Shown: positions 41,877 through 50,131, counted from the first letter of the stretch. The stretch is 64,000 bases of DNA from Clostridiales bacterium (GCA_015056545.1 SVGE01000004.1:100721-164720); one strand, 5' to 3'. Notes: generated by a model not told the origin, from the letters alone. Numbers and translations are program-made.

Positions 41877-41926
41877 TTGTATTTGGTATATTTTGGTAGT
41901 ATAATATGTATATGTCCTAAATGGAC
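41877..41926 (+). promoter_or_regulatory. Peptide promoter and 5' stem-loop, module 3
   Basis: TTGTAT (41877-41882), 17 bases, TATAAT (41900-41905). The transcript would begin at TGTCC-TAAAT-GGACA (41913-41927), then GGAGG at 41933-41937. The order and spacing match modules 1 and 2. Confidence 0.72.
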
Positions 41927-41944
41927 ATGGAAGGAGGTGAAAAT

Positions 41945-42010
41945 ATGAAATCTTTTCTTATAGACTTTATGTTATTGTTATTATTGCTTCTTATTGTTTC
42001 AAAAATATAG
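41945..42010 (+). CDS. 21-residue hydrophobic peptide, type I toxin-like, copy 3
   Basis: ATG at 41945-41947, TAG at 42008-42010, with GGAGGTGAAAAT upstream. The peptide begins MKSFLIDFMLLL and ends LIVSKI, with seven leucines in a row inside the helix. It is the same length as copies 1 and 2 and aligns with them as M..F...FM.LL......V.KI, although the DNA is mostly different. It is on the plus strand, far from the other two, and is not linked to a 180-residue gene. Conserved length, helix and ends despite DNA divergence support a real gene. Confidence 0.78.
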   Translation: MKSFLIDFMLLLLLLLIVSKI

Positions 42011-42027
42011 TACATAACGTCTCAAAT

Positions 42028-42060
42028 AAAAAAAGAGTGGTTGCAGCCACTCTTTTTTTT
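42028..42060. terminator. Shared bidirectional terminator, module 3
   Basis: AAAAAAAGAGTGG, loop TTGCAG, CCACTCTTTTTTTT; the stem is identical to module 1. Confidence 0.92.
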
Positions 42061-42095
42061 AATTATTTTTTGAAATCTTTTCTTATCTTTTTTCT
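42028..42095 (-). ncRNA. Predicted antitoxin RNA, module 3 (about 68 nt)
   Basis: It lies between the perfect minus-strand promoter at 42102-42130 and the shared terminator. The plus-strand 16-mer TGAAATCTTTTCTTAT occurs twice: at 41946-41961 (from the peptide's ATG) and at 42071-42086 inside this RNA gene. The RNA is therefore exactly complementary to the start of its own peptide mRNA. This repeat is unrelated to that of modules 1 and 2. Confidence 0.75.
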
Positions 42096-42101
42096 ACTTA
42101 T

Positions 42102-42130
42102 ATTATATTACCATATTTTGTTATTGTCAA
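42102..42130 (-). promoter_or_regulatory. Antisense-RNA promoter, module 3
   Basis: Minus strand TTGACA (42125-42130), 17 bases, TATAAT (42102-42107): perfect consensus. The spacer end ATATGGTAA is the same as in module 1. Confidence 0.88.
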
Positions 42131-42139
42131 TCCTTTTTG

Positions 42140-42460
42140 TTATATTTGTTTATTTCTCATTATGTTATATATAACTTCCATGTTATCATCATTAGCCATC
42201 TTATTTTTACGTATTGCACCACATTTATTACATTTATATATTATTACATATCCTTTTTTATTATTTATTTCAATATCTATAGGTTTAAGTAGTCCATGGC
42301 ATTCTTCATCTCTATCCCCTGGATTCTTATCTACATGTTTTGAACATAAACATTTGTTGCAATGGTCTCTACATGTATACCCTAATTTTTCTACCTTATT
42401 ACCACAATTTTCACATATAAATTCTTCATCAATTTTTGTAAATCTAGATTTTTCTATCAT
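42140..42460 (-). CDS. RNHCP domain zinc-ribbon protein
   Basis: This 106-residue protein has an N-terminal zinc finger (FICENCGNKVEKL), then the RNHCP-type core CRDHCNKCLCSKHVDKNPGDRDEECHGLLKPI, then a second ribbon YKCNKCGAIRKNKM. The usual RNHCPxC reads RDHCNKC here. RNHCP proteins are small, possibly nucleic-acid-binding, and often lie near translation genes; the function is unknown. It overlaps the stop of the nucleoside kinase gene by one base. Confidence 0.88.
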   Translation of the reverse strand: MIEKSRFTKIDEEFICENCGNKVEKLGYTCRDHCNKCLCSKHVDKNPGDRDEECHGLLKPIDIEINNKKGYVIIYKCNKCGAIRKNKMANDDNMEVIYNIMRNKQI

Positions 42461-44103
42461 TATCTATAAAAACATCCTTCCCCTGTAAATTCTCTTAAAA
42501 TTGAATTAATTGGAATATCTTTTGTTTCTAATGGTAGGAATAAAGACACCATTTCATACAATCTTTTTACGTCTGAATAATATTTTGAATCTTGAGTAAT
42601 AGATAATAATAGTGGTTCTAAAAATGTTCTAAATATAGCAAATTCATATGGAAATGCTGAATTAAATATAACATCTGCTGACTCTTGATATGGATAAATA
42701 TATTTATCTTCACCTCTTCTTACAGATTTCCATTTTGCAATAGTTTTATCTATTGGATAGGATCTAAATCTATTATCTCTAATAATTCTTCTTATTAATC
42801 TTGTATCTGTTGTAGATACTCTATTATATCTGTCAATATTTAATATTGTTAATGCACATATAAATATTTTAAATTTATTTTCTAATGGTATTTTCTCTGT
42901 TAATTTATCATTTAAACAATGAATTCCTTCTATTACAAGAACATCTCCTTCATTCATTTTTACTTTATTACCTTTATATTCCTTATGTCCTGTTGTAAAA
43001 TTAAATTCAGGCATTTCTATTTCTTCTCCATTTAAAAGTTTAGTTAAATGATCATTAAATAATTCTAAATCAACTGCCTCTAAACATTCAAAATCATATT
43101 CACCATTTTCATCAACTGGATTATCTTCTCTTTCCACAAAATAGTTATCTACAGATATTGTTATTGGATTTAAATTATTAACTTTTAATTGAACACCTAA
43201 CCTTTGTGCAAATGTTGTTTTTCCTGATGATGAAGGCCCAGCAATTAAAACAATTCTTTTATTTTCATCTGATTTTATCATATCTGCTATTTGTGCTATT
43301 TTCTTTTCATGCATAGCTTCACTTATTCTAATAATTTCATTTATTTTTCCACTTTTTATTGCATCATTTACATCAGCAATATTTCTTATATGAAATTGTT
43401 TATAAAATTTTTCATTATCTCTTAATGCACCATATAATTTTGTATAAGTATGTGATGGCTTTATATGATTTACATTTTCTTTATCTGGATACATTAGTAA
43501 AATTCCATCTCCAAATTTCTTAAGTTCAAATACTTTCATATATCCTGTACTTATTGGTAATTTACCATAAAAATATCCATATGTTGTATCTAAATAATAT
43601 ATCGCTAGATGTGTATCCAAACTGCTATTTAATAAACTTAATTTTTCTAAATGTCCATCTTCTTTATACATTTTTCTTACCGCATTACGTGGCATAACTT
43701 TTTTTATTATTGGCATATTTTCTTCAATAATTTCTTTCATTCTATTACGCACACTAACTACAAATTCATCTATAATATCTATACCTTTAAATTCACAATA
43801 CAAAGCTTCATTTACTGCATAATTAATTATTACTTTTACATTTGGATATAAGTCTTCAACTGCTTTAATAAGAATTAATGAAAGTGCTTTTCTATAAATA
43901 CGAATACCTTCTGATGATTCAGTATATATATATTCTATATTAGAATCATCTTGAATCTCATAATTTAATGTTTTTATTTCATTATTAACCTTACAAGCAA
44001 TAACCTTTTCTTCTTTTGTAGGGTCATATTCTTTTATTAAACTAATAACAGACCTTCCTTCTTCAACACCTATTTCCATTTCAGCTAAATTAACTTTATA
44101 CAT
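42460..44103 (-). CDS. Uridine kinase-like nucleoside kinase with TGS/threonyl-tRNA synthetase-like N-terminus
   Basis: This 547-residue protein has an N-terminal TGS-like part (about 1-60) and a region with HLEKLSLLNSSLDTHLAIYYLDTTYGYFYGKLP like the second additional domain of threonyl-tRNA synthetase. The C-terminal P-loop kinase has IVLIAGPSSSGKTTFAQRL (about residue 280), DNYFVERED, and LVIEGIHCLND. This architecture is common in Clostridia and is annotated as nucleoside kinase or uridine kinase; phosphorylation of uridine or cytidine is likely but not proven. Confidence 0.92.
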   Translation of the reverse strand: MYKVNLAEMEIGVEEGRSVISLIKEYDPTKEEKVIACKVNNEIKTLNYEIQDDSNIEYIYTESSEGIRIYRKALSLILIKAVEDLYPNVKVIINYAVNEALYCEFKGIDIIDEFVVSVRNRMKEIIEENMPIIKKVMPRNAVRKMYKEDGHLEKLSLLNSSLDTHLAIYYLDTTYGYFYGKLPISTGYMKVFELKKFGDGILLMYPDKENVNHIKPSHTYTKLYGALRDNEKFYKQFHIRNIADVNDAIKSGKINEIIRISEAMHEKKIAQIADMIKSDENKRIVLIAGPSSSGKTTFAQRLGVQLKVNNLNPITISVDNYFVEREDNPVDENGEYDFECLEAVDLELFNDHLTKLLNGEEIEMPEFNFTTGHKEYKGNKVKMNEGDVLVIEGIHCLNDKLTEKIPLENKFKIFICALTILNIDRYNRVSTTDTRLIRRIIRDNRFRSYPIDKTIAKWKSVRRGEDKYIYPYQESADVIFNSAFPYEFAIFRTFLEPLLLSITQDSKYYSDVKRLYEMVSLFLPLETKDIPINSILREFTGEGCFYR

Positions 44104-44119
44104 AAAACTCCTCCTTTGT

Positions 44120-44827
44120 TTATTTTTGATATATCTTTTTTAAATCATTTTCAGTTAGATATTTCCATTTTCCTAATGGTATATTTTCCATTTTCAAATT
44201 ACCTATAGCAATTCTTTTTAAGTACATTATTTTATGACCTATATGCTCAATCATTTTTCTAACTTGCCTATTTCTTCCTTCAGATATTGTTATATGAAGT
44301 TTTGTCTTTTTAGGTAAAATATCTATAACTTTAACCTCAGCACCTTTTGTAATATATCCATCTATATCTATTGGATTTTTTAATATTTCAATTTCTTCAT
44401 CTGTAATTTCTGTATCAATACACACTTCATATGTTTTAGTAATATCATGTTTTGGATGTGTAAGCTCATATACAAAATCCCCATCATTTGTTAAAAGTAA
44501 CATTCCAGATGTATACATATCTAATCTGCCAACAGGAACAACCCTTTCTTTAGTTTTAACTAAATGTTTAATTGTTTTCCTTTTTTGCTCATCACTTAAT
44601 GTTGTAACATATCCTAATGGTTTATTTAATAATATATATACTTTTTTTTCTTCTTTACTTACAACTTTATTATTATATTTAACTATATCTTTATCATTTA
44701 CTTTATATCCAAGCTCTGTTATAACTTTATCATTTACTTTAACTTTACCTTCTTTAATATATTCTTCTGAGGTTCTTCTTGAACCTACACCACAGCTTGC
44801 TAAATATTTTTGTAATCTTTCTTCCAT
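44120..44827 (-). CDS. rluB: RsuA/RluB-family pseudouridine synthase
   Basis: This 235-residue protein has an N-terminal S4 RNA-binding domain (LQKYLASCGVGSRRTSEEYIKEGKVKVN) and the catalytic motif GRLDMYTSGMLLLTNDGDF (about residues 97-115) with the nucleophilic Asp. ISEGRNRQVRKMIEHIGHKIMYLKRIAIG follows. Its order resembles RluB (23S rRNA U2605) more than RsuA, but this is not certain. It lies 16 bases before the nucleoside kinase gene. Confidence 0.92.
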   Translation of the reverse strand: MEERLQKYLASCGVGSRRTSEEYIKEGKVKVNDKVITELGYKVNDKDIVKYNNKVVSKEEKKVYILLNKPLGYVTTLSDEQKRKTIKHLVKTKERVVPVGRLDMYTSGMLLLTNDGDFVYELTHPKHDITKTYEVCIDTEITDEEIEILKNPIDIDGYITKGAEVKVIDILPKKTKLHITISEGRNRQVRKMIEHIGHKIMYLKRIAIGNLKMENIPLGKWKYLTENDLKKIYQK

Positions 44828-44883
44828 AACTCTCCTTTACACATATATGTTATACTTTATTAGTTAAAAAATCAATATGTTAT

Positions 44884-45426
44884 TTATCTATTCTGTTTGT
44901 TTTCTATATAATATTCTAAAATTTTTCTATCTCTTAAATTAATAAATTTCATATAATATATCATTTCATATTTTGAAGGAATCAATTTATCATATGCATC
45001 AATTATCTTTTCTAATGCTTCATTTACATCTAGCCATAATAATCTTCCACCTTCATCTATTTCTTTTTGTGTCATATGTAAATTACCAGTATCTTTAATA
45101 ACTTTTCCTAGAAAAACGTGTGATATTTGCATAAAATTATCTAATGTTTTATATTCTTCTGCTATACCTAATTTTTGCATAATTTCAATTTCACAACCAG
45201 TTTCTTCTAATACTTCTCTTATAAAACCTTCTTCTGGCGACTCTCCTTCATCAATTCCTCCACCAGGAAGTTTGTATTCATTTTTATTAGCTTTATTAAA
45301 TATTGCTATTTTTCCATCATCTCTTATTACTATTCCTCTTGCTCCCCATCTTACTCTTGGATTTACTAACTCTTTAGATTTTTCCCCTATATCTTCATCT
45401 AATATTTTACAAATCAAATTATCCAT
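44884..45426 (-). CDS. Nudix hydrolase
   Basis: This 180-residue protein has a complete Nudix box, GGGIDEGESPEEGFIREVLEETGCEIE (GX5EX7REUXEEXGU), at about residues 55-80. The N-terminal 30 residues (LICKILDEDIGEKSKELVNPR) precede the Nudix strand RGIVIRDDGKIAIFNK. MutT-like or ADP-ribose-type substrates are both possible. It follows the Nudix-HIT fusion by 13 bases, giving two Nudix genes in tandem. Confidence 0.9.
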   Translation of the reverse strand: MDNLICKILDEDIGEKSKELVNPRVRWGARGIVIRDDGKIAIFNKANKNEYKLPGGGIDEGESPEEGFIREVLEETGCEIEIMQKLGIAEEYKTLDNFMQISHVFLGKVIKDTGNLHMTQKEIDEGGRLLWLDVNEALEKIIDAYDKLIPSKYEMIYYMKFINLRDRKILEYYIENKQNR

Positions 45427-45439
45427 TATTAATTCTCCT

Positions 45440-46303
45440 TTATTTATTTAATAATTCTCTAATTTTAGTGATTTTTTCATAATCTACAACATATTCTATT
45501 CTTTCTTTAACAAAATTTTTTGAACCTCTTTTTTCCCAGCTATATCTTGGTATTAATTGAACATGGAAATGGTTCATTGGCCCATCACACATAGTGCATA
45601 AATATACACTCTCACTACCATATACTTGTTTAATAATATTCATTATTTTTTTTGAAAATTTAAATACATATTCACATAAATCATCTGGAATTTCCATTAT
45701 ATCTTTATAATGTTTTTTTGAAGCTATCATTGTATGTCCTAATGCACGTGGATTTCCAACTAGTATTGCTTCAATATATTCATCTTCATAAACTACTTTA
45801 TCTGAATTATCTCCATAAACACCGTTTCCATTTTCTTTATTAAAACATGTTGGACATATTCCCATATCTGTTAATTCAGCTGGACTTATTGTATCTTTTA
45901 TTTCTTTTGCTACATGCATTTTTGCACTATTCCAAACTTCTTTTAAATTATCATAAGTAAGATTTTCTTCAACTTCTCCTAATGATTTCCATACTAATTC
46001 TTCTTGCAGTTCTTCTAGAATAACTTTATCACTTGGACCATCATCTAATGCCAAATAAAAATAGTTATCTACATCTTCTCCAATTGGATTTACAAAAGAA
46101 ATTTTACATATTTCTTCTGAAATAATATGACACTTTCTTCCTGTTTCTTCCTCTGTTTCTCTTATTGCACATTCTTTAAGTGTTTCTCCTTCTTCTAAAT
46201 GTCCTTTCGGGAATGAATAATCTTCCCTTCTAGGTCTATAAACTAAACCTATTTGTTTAGTTTCTTTATTCAGTAAAATACAACCAGCTTTTAATACCTT
46301 CAT
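45440..46303 (-). CDS. Nudix-HIT fusion protein
   Basis: This is a 287-residue fusion of two nucleotide hydrolase families. The N-terminal Nudix domain has GHLEEGETLKECAIRETEEETG (about residues 35-56). From about residue 145 a HIT domain follows, with a CxxC segment (GICPTCF), ILVGNPRALGHTMIASKKHYKDI and the motif MNHFHVQLIPRY. The third histidine of H-x-H-x-H is Gln, as in the GalT/Ap4A phosphorylase branch. Both halves attack pyrophosphate-linked nucleotides, so an alarmone or Ap4A-type substrate is plausible. Confidence 0.9.
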   Translation of the reverse strand: MKVLKAGCILLNKETKQIGLVYRPRREDYSFPKGHLEEGETLKECAIRETEEETGRKCHIISEEICKISFVNPIGEDVDNYFYLALDDGPSDKVILEELQEELVWKSLGEVEENLTYDNLKEVWNSAKMHVAKEIKDTISPAELTDMGICPTCFNKENGNGVYGDNSDKVVYEDEYIEAILVGNPRALGHTMIASKKHYKDIMEIPDDLCEYVFKFSKKIMNIIKQVYGSESVYLCTMCDGPMNHFHVQLIPRYSWEKRGSKNFVKERIEYVVDYEKITKIRELLNK

Positions 46304-46313
46304 ATTATACCTC

Positions 46314-46877
46314 CTATATATTTTTATTTTTAATATATTCTTTATTAAATTCTTCTGCTAAAATATCCATATATATTTCATCATAATATTTTCCATTTAA
46401 AAAATAACTTTTTCTTCTTCTTCCTATTTCTTTAAAACCTATATTTTTATAACAAGATATTGCTCTTTCATTAAATGATTTAACTTGTAACATAACATTA
46501 TTTATATTTAAATAATTAAATGCATAATCTAACATTAAACCAATAGTTTCTTTTCCATATCCTTTATTTCTATCTTTCTCTTCTCCTATTAAAATACCTA
46601 TTACACAAGTTCTATTTATATTATTAATATCAAAAAACTTACAATAACCAAGCAATTCATCAGTATCTAACTTTACAATTGAAAATACATAATTATGATT
46701 TTTAGTATTTTTCTCAAACCATTCTTTTGTAGTCTCTATACTATCTACTCTACTACTATTCCCCATTCCATCTGTTGTTTTAAAATCTGAAAACCAATAT
46801 GTATACTTTTCTACATCTTCAATATTAATTGGTGATAAATATATTTTTTCTCCTATTAACTTTTTAAAATATTTCAT
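46314..46877 (-). CDS. GNAT acetyltransferase (RimJ/RimL type)
   Basis: This 187-residue protein has the GNAT fold typical of the RimJ/RimL group: KIYLSPINIEDVEKYTYWFSD, then LLGYCKFFDINNINRTCVIGILIGEEKDRNKGYGKETIGLMLDYAFNYLN with the acetyl-CoA loop RNKGYGKE, then VKSFNERAISCYKNIGFKEIGRRR. The substrate (ribosomal protein N-terminus, antibiotic or small amine) is unknown. It lies 14 bases after the next GNAT gene. Confidence 0.88.
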   Translation of the reverse strand: MKYFKKLIGEKIYLSPINIEDVEKYTYWFSDFKTTDGMGNSSRVDSIETTKEWFEKNTKNHNYVFSIVKLDTDELLGYCKFFDINNINRTCVIGILIGEEKDRNKGYGKETIGLMLDYAFNYLNINNVMLQVKSFNERAISCYKNIGFKEIGRRRKSYFLNGKYYDEIYMDILAEEFNKEYIKNKNI

Positions 46878-46891
46878 ATATAAACCTCCTT

Positions 46892-47395
46892 TTACAATTC
46901 ATATTCAAAACCAACTTCTAAATATATTTTACCTCCTATTTCATATTCTTTTTCTTTAGCTAATTTTCCACCCATTTTTTCATAAAATGCTCTTGATGAA
47001 TAATTTTCTTTTAAACACCATAATAGCATTTTATTTTTGTTTAATCTTCTAAATTCATTTTGTACATATTTAAACATTTCTTTTCCTATACCAAGACCTT
47101 TTTTATTTGGCTTAACATATATTGCTACTATTTCTGAGTCATATTCTTCAGCATATATTCCATTTGCTGGAGCAGTATATCTACAAAAACCTACAACTTC
47201 ATCATCTATCTTAGCTACAATTGCTGTTCTTTGTTTAAAATTACTTCTAGTTTTTTCTATTTTTTTCTCTCTATCCATTGAATCTAAAAATTCTTGTTCT
47301 ATTATTCCTTTATATGCTGTTTGCCAACCACCTATTTGTATATCTACAACTTCTGGAATATCTTGTTCTTCCATTTTCATTATTTTGATATTCAT
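46892..47395 (-). CDS. GNAT acetyltransferase
   Basis: This 167-residue protein has acetyl-CoA motif A, IVAIYVKPNKKGLGIGKEMFKYVQNEF (about residues 87-113), and motif B, LWCLKENYSSRAFYEKMGGKLAKEKEYEIGGKIYLEVGFEYEL. The N-terminus MEEQDIPEVVDIQIGGWQTAYKGI matches the general GNAT pattern. It belongs to a run of small enzyme genes each with a strong ribosome site. Substrate unknown. Confidence 0.9.
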   Translation of the reverse strand: MNIKIMKMEEQDIPEVVDIQIGGWQTAYKGIIEQEFLDSMDREKKIEKTRSNFKQRTAIVAKIDDEVVGFCRYTAPANGIYAEEYDSEIVAIYVKPNKKGLGIGKEMFKYVQNEFRRLNKNKMLLWCLKENYSSRAFYEKMGGKLAKEKEYEIGGKIYLEVGFEYEL

Positions 47396-47421
47396 AATAT
47401 ATACCTCCTATTTTACATGTT

Positions 47422-48150
47422 TTATTCAATACCATAAAATATTCTTAACATGCTTTTATATGCTGGATATTGCTTATTATTTATTTCATTTATAACTAAA
47501 TTAACATCATATTCTATATTTAATAATTCGTATTCAATATTATCTTTTTTTATATCCATAATTACTGCATTTGCTATATTACTCCCTTTTGGACATCCCA
47601 AACTTCCTGGATTAATATAAATTTTATTTTTATTTTTATAACTAAACTTAGAATGTGAATGACCACATAAAAATATGTCTGCATCAATTCCTAAAAACAT
47701 TTCTTCACATTGATCTAAAGTTGGCTTTTTTATAGGTACTTTATATTCATTGTTTTCATTTAATGGATAATGTGATATATATATTATTTTATTTTCAATT
47801 TTTAAAATCTTCTCTTTTGGTAAAGTTTTTAGAAAATTTTCTGACTCTATACTTAACTGACTATGCATCCATTTATGATTCGCAATTTCATTTTCACTTA
47901 ATTTTCTCTTATCATCATGTACTGTTTCTGGCAAACCTTCTAAGAAATATTTTTCATGATTACCTACTACACATATCATTTTTTCTTTATTTTCAATTAT
48001 ATACTTCATTGTTTCTTCCGGGTATGGTCCTATTCCAATCATATCACCTAAACATATTATTTTTTCTACTTTATTTCTTTCAAATTCTTCATATACCTTT
48101 TTTAATGCTATTAAATTACTATGTACATCTGCAATTATACCTACCTTCAT
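47422..48150 (-). CDS. Metallophosphoesterase (YfcE/calcineurin-like)
   Basis: A protein of about 242 residues. The dinuclear metal motifs are visible: IIADVHSNL (D-x-H), CLGDMIGIGP (G-D), VVGNHE (G-N-H), ISHYP and FLCGHSHSKF (G-H-x-H). This is the pattern of small phosphodiesterases of the YfcE group. The ATG at 48148-48150 follows AGGTG; the longer in-frame GTG lies inside that site. It begins one base after the stop of the upstream Nudix gene. Substrate unknown. Confidence 0.9.
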   Translation of the reverse strand: MKVGIIADVHSNLIALKKVYEEFERNKVEKIICLGDMIGIGPYPEETMKYIIENKEKMICVVGNHEKYFLEGLPETVHDDKRKLSENEIANHKWMHSQLSIESENFLKTLPKEKILKIENKIIYISHYPLNENNEYKVPIKKPTLDQCEEMFLGIDADIFLCGHSHSKFSYKNKNKIYINPGSLGCPKGSNIANAVIMDIKKDNIEYELLNIEYDVNLVINEINNKQYPAYKSMLRIFYGIE

Positions 48151-48151
48151 T

Positions 48152-48556
48152 TTAATCACCTTTAAAAATATTATCTATTTCAATCATATGTCCAATATTC
48201 CCATCACCAGCAAATTTTATTAAATCAAAAAAGGTTTCACTTTTGTCTACCCAATATAGTTTATTTATCTCTTCAGTAAGTTCAACTTTTTTGTTAAGAA
48301 TACCTGAAAAAACTTCTAATTCGATATTCTTTGTATGATATATAAAATCTATAATATGCTTTAATTCAATATCTTTATTAGTTATTCCAGTTTCTTCCTC
48401 AAGTTCTCTATATGCTGCTACTATTATATCTTCCCCTTCTTCTACTTTTCCACCTACTAAATTATATTTTCCTTTATATGGTTCTTTTTCTCGTTTGCAC
48501 ATAAGTATTTTATCTTTATCTTTATTATACACTAAAATTACATTTAACTTTTTCAT
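48152..48556 (-). CDS. Nudix hydrolase (8-oxo-dGTP diphosphatase-like)
   Basis: A 134-residue single-domain protein with the Nudix box GGKVEEGEDIIVAAYRELEEETGI (about residues 33-56) preceded by KILMCKREKEPYKGKYNLV, the usual MutT start. The C-terminus has SETFFDLIKFAGDGNIGH. It resembles YtkD/MutT-like enzymes that clean oxidised dGTP, but the specificity of Nudix proteins cannot be read from the motif. Confidence 0.88.
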   Translation of the reverse strand: MKKLNVILVYNKDKDKILMCKREKEPYKGKYNLVGGKVEEGEDIIVAAYRELEEETGITNKDIELKHIIDFIYHTKNIELEVFSGILNKKVELTEEINKLYWVDKSETFFDLIKFAGDGNIGHMIEIDNIFKGD

Positions 48557-48567
48557 AAAAATTCCCT

Positions 48568-48945
48568 CTAATTCTCAAATATTTGTAATAAATTTTTTAT
48601 ATCTATTTTTTCTTTACAAGATGTTGTTATTCTATTTTTATCTAGTTCAATTCCCATACATATCTCTTTTTTATCATATTCTATCCAAATAAAAACATTT
48701 GTTATTTCATCTTTTAGATTATTATTAATAAACTCTTCCATTCCATTTTTTTCTTTATAATCTTTTCTTATTCCATCATCAAATAAACTAATGTCATCTT
48801 TTAACTCAACTTTTTTAATTTTATATTCATTTGACTTTATTATTTTATTTAATACTTTTTTTACATTTTCACTCGTAAGTTTTATGTTTGTTTCATATTC
48901 TTCTTTTATCCTTTGTTTTACTATTTTCTTATTTATTAATTTCAT
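48568..48945 (-). CDS. Hypothetical protein (125 aa)
   Basis: A basic then acidic soluble protein. The ATG at 48943-48945 is preferred because GTAGGTG precedes it. Visible segments are KIVKQRIKEEYETNIKLTSENVKKVLNKII (helical), KIKKVELKDDISLFDDGIRKDY, and EITNVFIWIEYDKKEICMGIELDKNRITT, a beta hairpin. It does not match a family that I know. It sits among Nudix and sugar-phosphate genes with similar spacing. Confidence 0.6.
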   Translation of the reverse strand: MKLINKKIVKQRIKEEYETNIKLTSENVKKVLNKIIKSNEYKIKKVELKDDISLFDDGIRKDYKEKNGMEEFINNNLKDEITNVFIWIEYDKKEICMGIELDKNRITTSCKEKIDIKNLLQIFEN

Positions 48946-48974
48946 ACTATTCACCTACTATTTTTAATATTACT

Positions 48975-49760
48975 TTATTTTTCAAACATTTCACTTAGTT
49001 TTTCTCCTATTTCATATCCTTTTTTATAAAAATCTTCTACTGGCATTTTAAGATATTCTTTTCTATAACATAATTCTAATGTAACTGGTCCATTATATCT
49101 ACATTCTTTTAGTTTTGATATAACATGTTTCCAATTAATTGTTCCATCAAAAGGAATCAAATGCCAGTCTTCTGATCCATGATTATCATGCAAGTGAACT
49201 GCAAATATTTTATCTTTAAATATTTCATAATTAAACTCATCATTAAAATGCGCATGACAATGACCTGCATCATAACATATTCCAATGTTATCACTATCTA
49301 TATTTTGAAGAATATATTCTAAATAGCCTTTTATTTTTGTATTTTCGAAAGCTATTTTAATATTTAATTCTTTAGCATATTGTATAATTTCTTTAAATCT
49401 TTTTAAACCTAATTCATTATATATTGGTGCTACACTTTTACTTACTGGATGCATAACAACTAAATCTATATTATTTTGTTTGCAAACAAATAAATCTTTT
49501 TTATAATAATCTATTAAATTATCCCCTTCTTCTCCTTCTTCCCATATTTTATTTATATCTCTATATCCTAAATGAACAAATATAACATTTAAACCTTTTT
49601 CTCTTGCATATTTTAATTGTTCTTCTTGTGATACTTCCCATTCTTTATTATACCATTGTAGAAAAACATTTTTAAAACCTGCTTTCACAATAGCATCTAT
49701 TGTTTCAATTGGTGTTACATTTTTATTATCATTAGATATAACTACAGCTAATTCTTTCAT
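48975..49760 (-). CDS. Sugar phosphate isomerase/epimerase-like TIM barrel protein
   Basis: This 261-residue protein of the xylose isomerase-like AP endonuclease 2 superfamily has characteristic metal-site segments: VVMHPVSK, IAFENTKIKGYLEYIL, NIGICYDAGHCHAHF (D-x-x-H), VHLHDNHGSEDWHLIPFDGTINW and GPVTLELCYR. Members include inosose and sugar epimerases or deoxyribonuclease IV; the HDNHGxxDxH motif suits the sugar isomerase group. The substrate cannot be inferred. Confidence 0.87.
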   Translation of the reverse strand: MKELAVVISNDNKNVTPIETIDAIVKAGFKNVFLQWYNKEWEVSQEEQLKYAREKGLNVIFVHLGYRDINKIWEEGEEGDNLIDYYKKDLFVCKQNNIDLVVMHPVSKSVAPIYNELGLKRFKEIIQYAKELNIKIAFENTKIKGYLEYILQNIDSDNIGICYDAGHCHAHFNDEFNYEIFKDKIFAVHLHDNHGSEDWHLIPFDGTINWKHVISKLKECRYNGPVTLELCYRKEYLKMPVEDFYKKGYEIGEKLSEMFEK

Positions 49761-49782
49761 TTGTTAACCTCTTTTCTAATTA

Positions 49783-50100
49783 TTATTTTGTTTCATTATC
49801 TATCCACTCTAAATATTGTTTATATCCATCTTGTATATCATACATAACTATTTGTGGTACTTCATAACTATGTAATTTTAAAATTTCACTTTCTATTTCT
49901 TTGTACAATACTTTTTTAGATTTCATATGCACTATATATTCATCCGCTATTTCAATATTTCCTTTCCAGTGATATTTACTTGATATATTACTTAATTGGC
50001 AACAACTTACCAATCTTTTTTCTAATAATATATTAATAACATTCTCCGCTTCTTGTTTGTTATCAAAAGTTGTTGTAATCATACAATATTGTTTGTTCAT
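49783..50100 (-). CDS. cutA: CutA1-like divalent cation tolerance protein
   Basis: A protein of about 105 residues. CutA signatures are MITTTFDNKQEAENVINILLEKRLVSCCQLS, SKYHWKGNIEIADEYIVHMKSKKVLY and the C-terminal HSYEVPQIVMYDIQDGYKQYLEWI. CutA forms trimers similar to PII proteins and is linked to copper and other metal tolerance. The start at 50100 follows GGAAGGGGA with about 8 bases of spacing; an in-frame ATG two codons upstream is too close. Confidence 0.92.
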   Translation of the reverse strand: MNKQYCMITTTFDNKQEAENVINILLEKRLVSCCQLSNISSKYHWKGNIEIADEYIVHMKSKKVLYKEIESEILKLHSYEVPQIVMYDIQDGYKQYLEWIDNETK

Positions 50101-50131
50101 ATACATTTCCCCTTCCAATATAATATTTTTT

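Noticed and set aside
42140-42460. RNHCP gene as part of peptide module 3
   Set aside because: Its stop lies outside the antisense promoter and the other two modules lack it; the association looks accidental.
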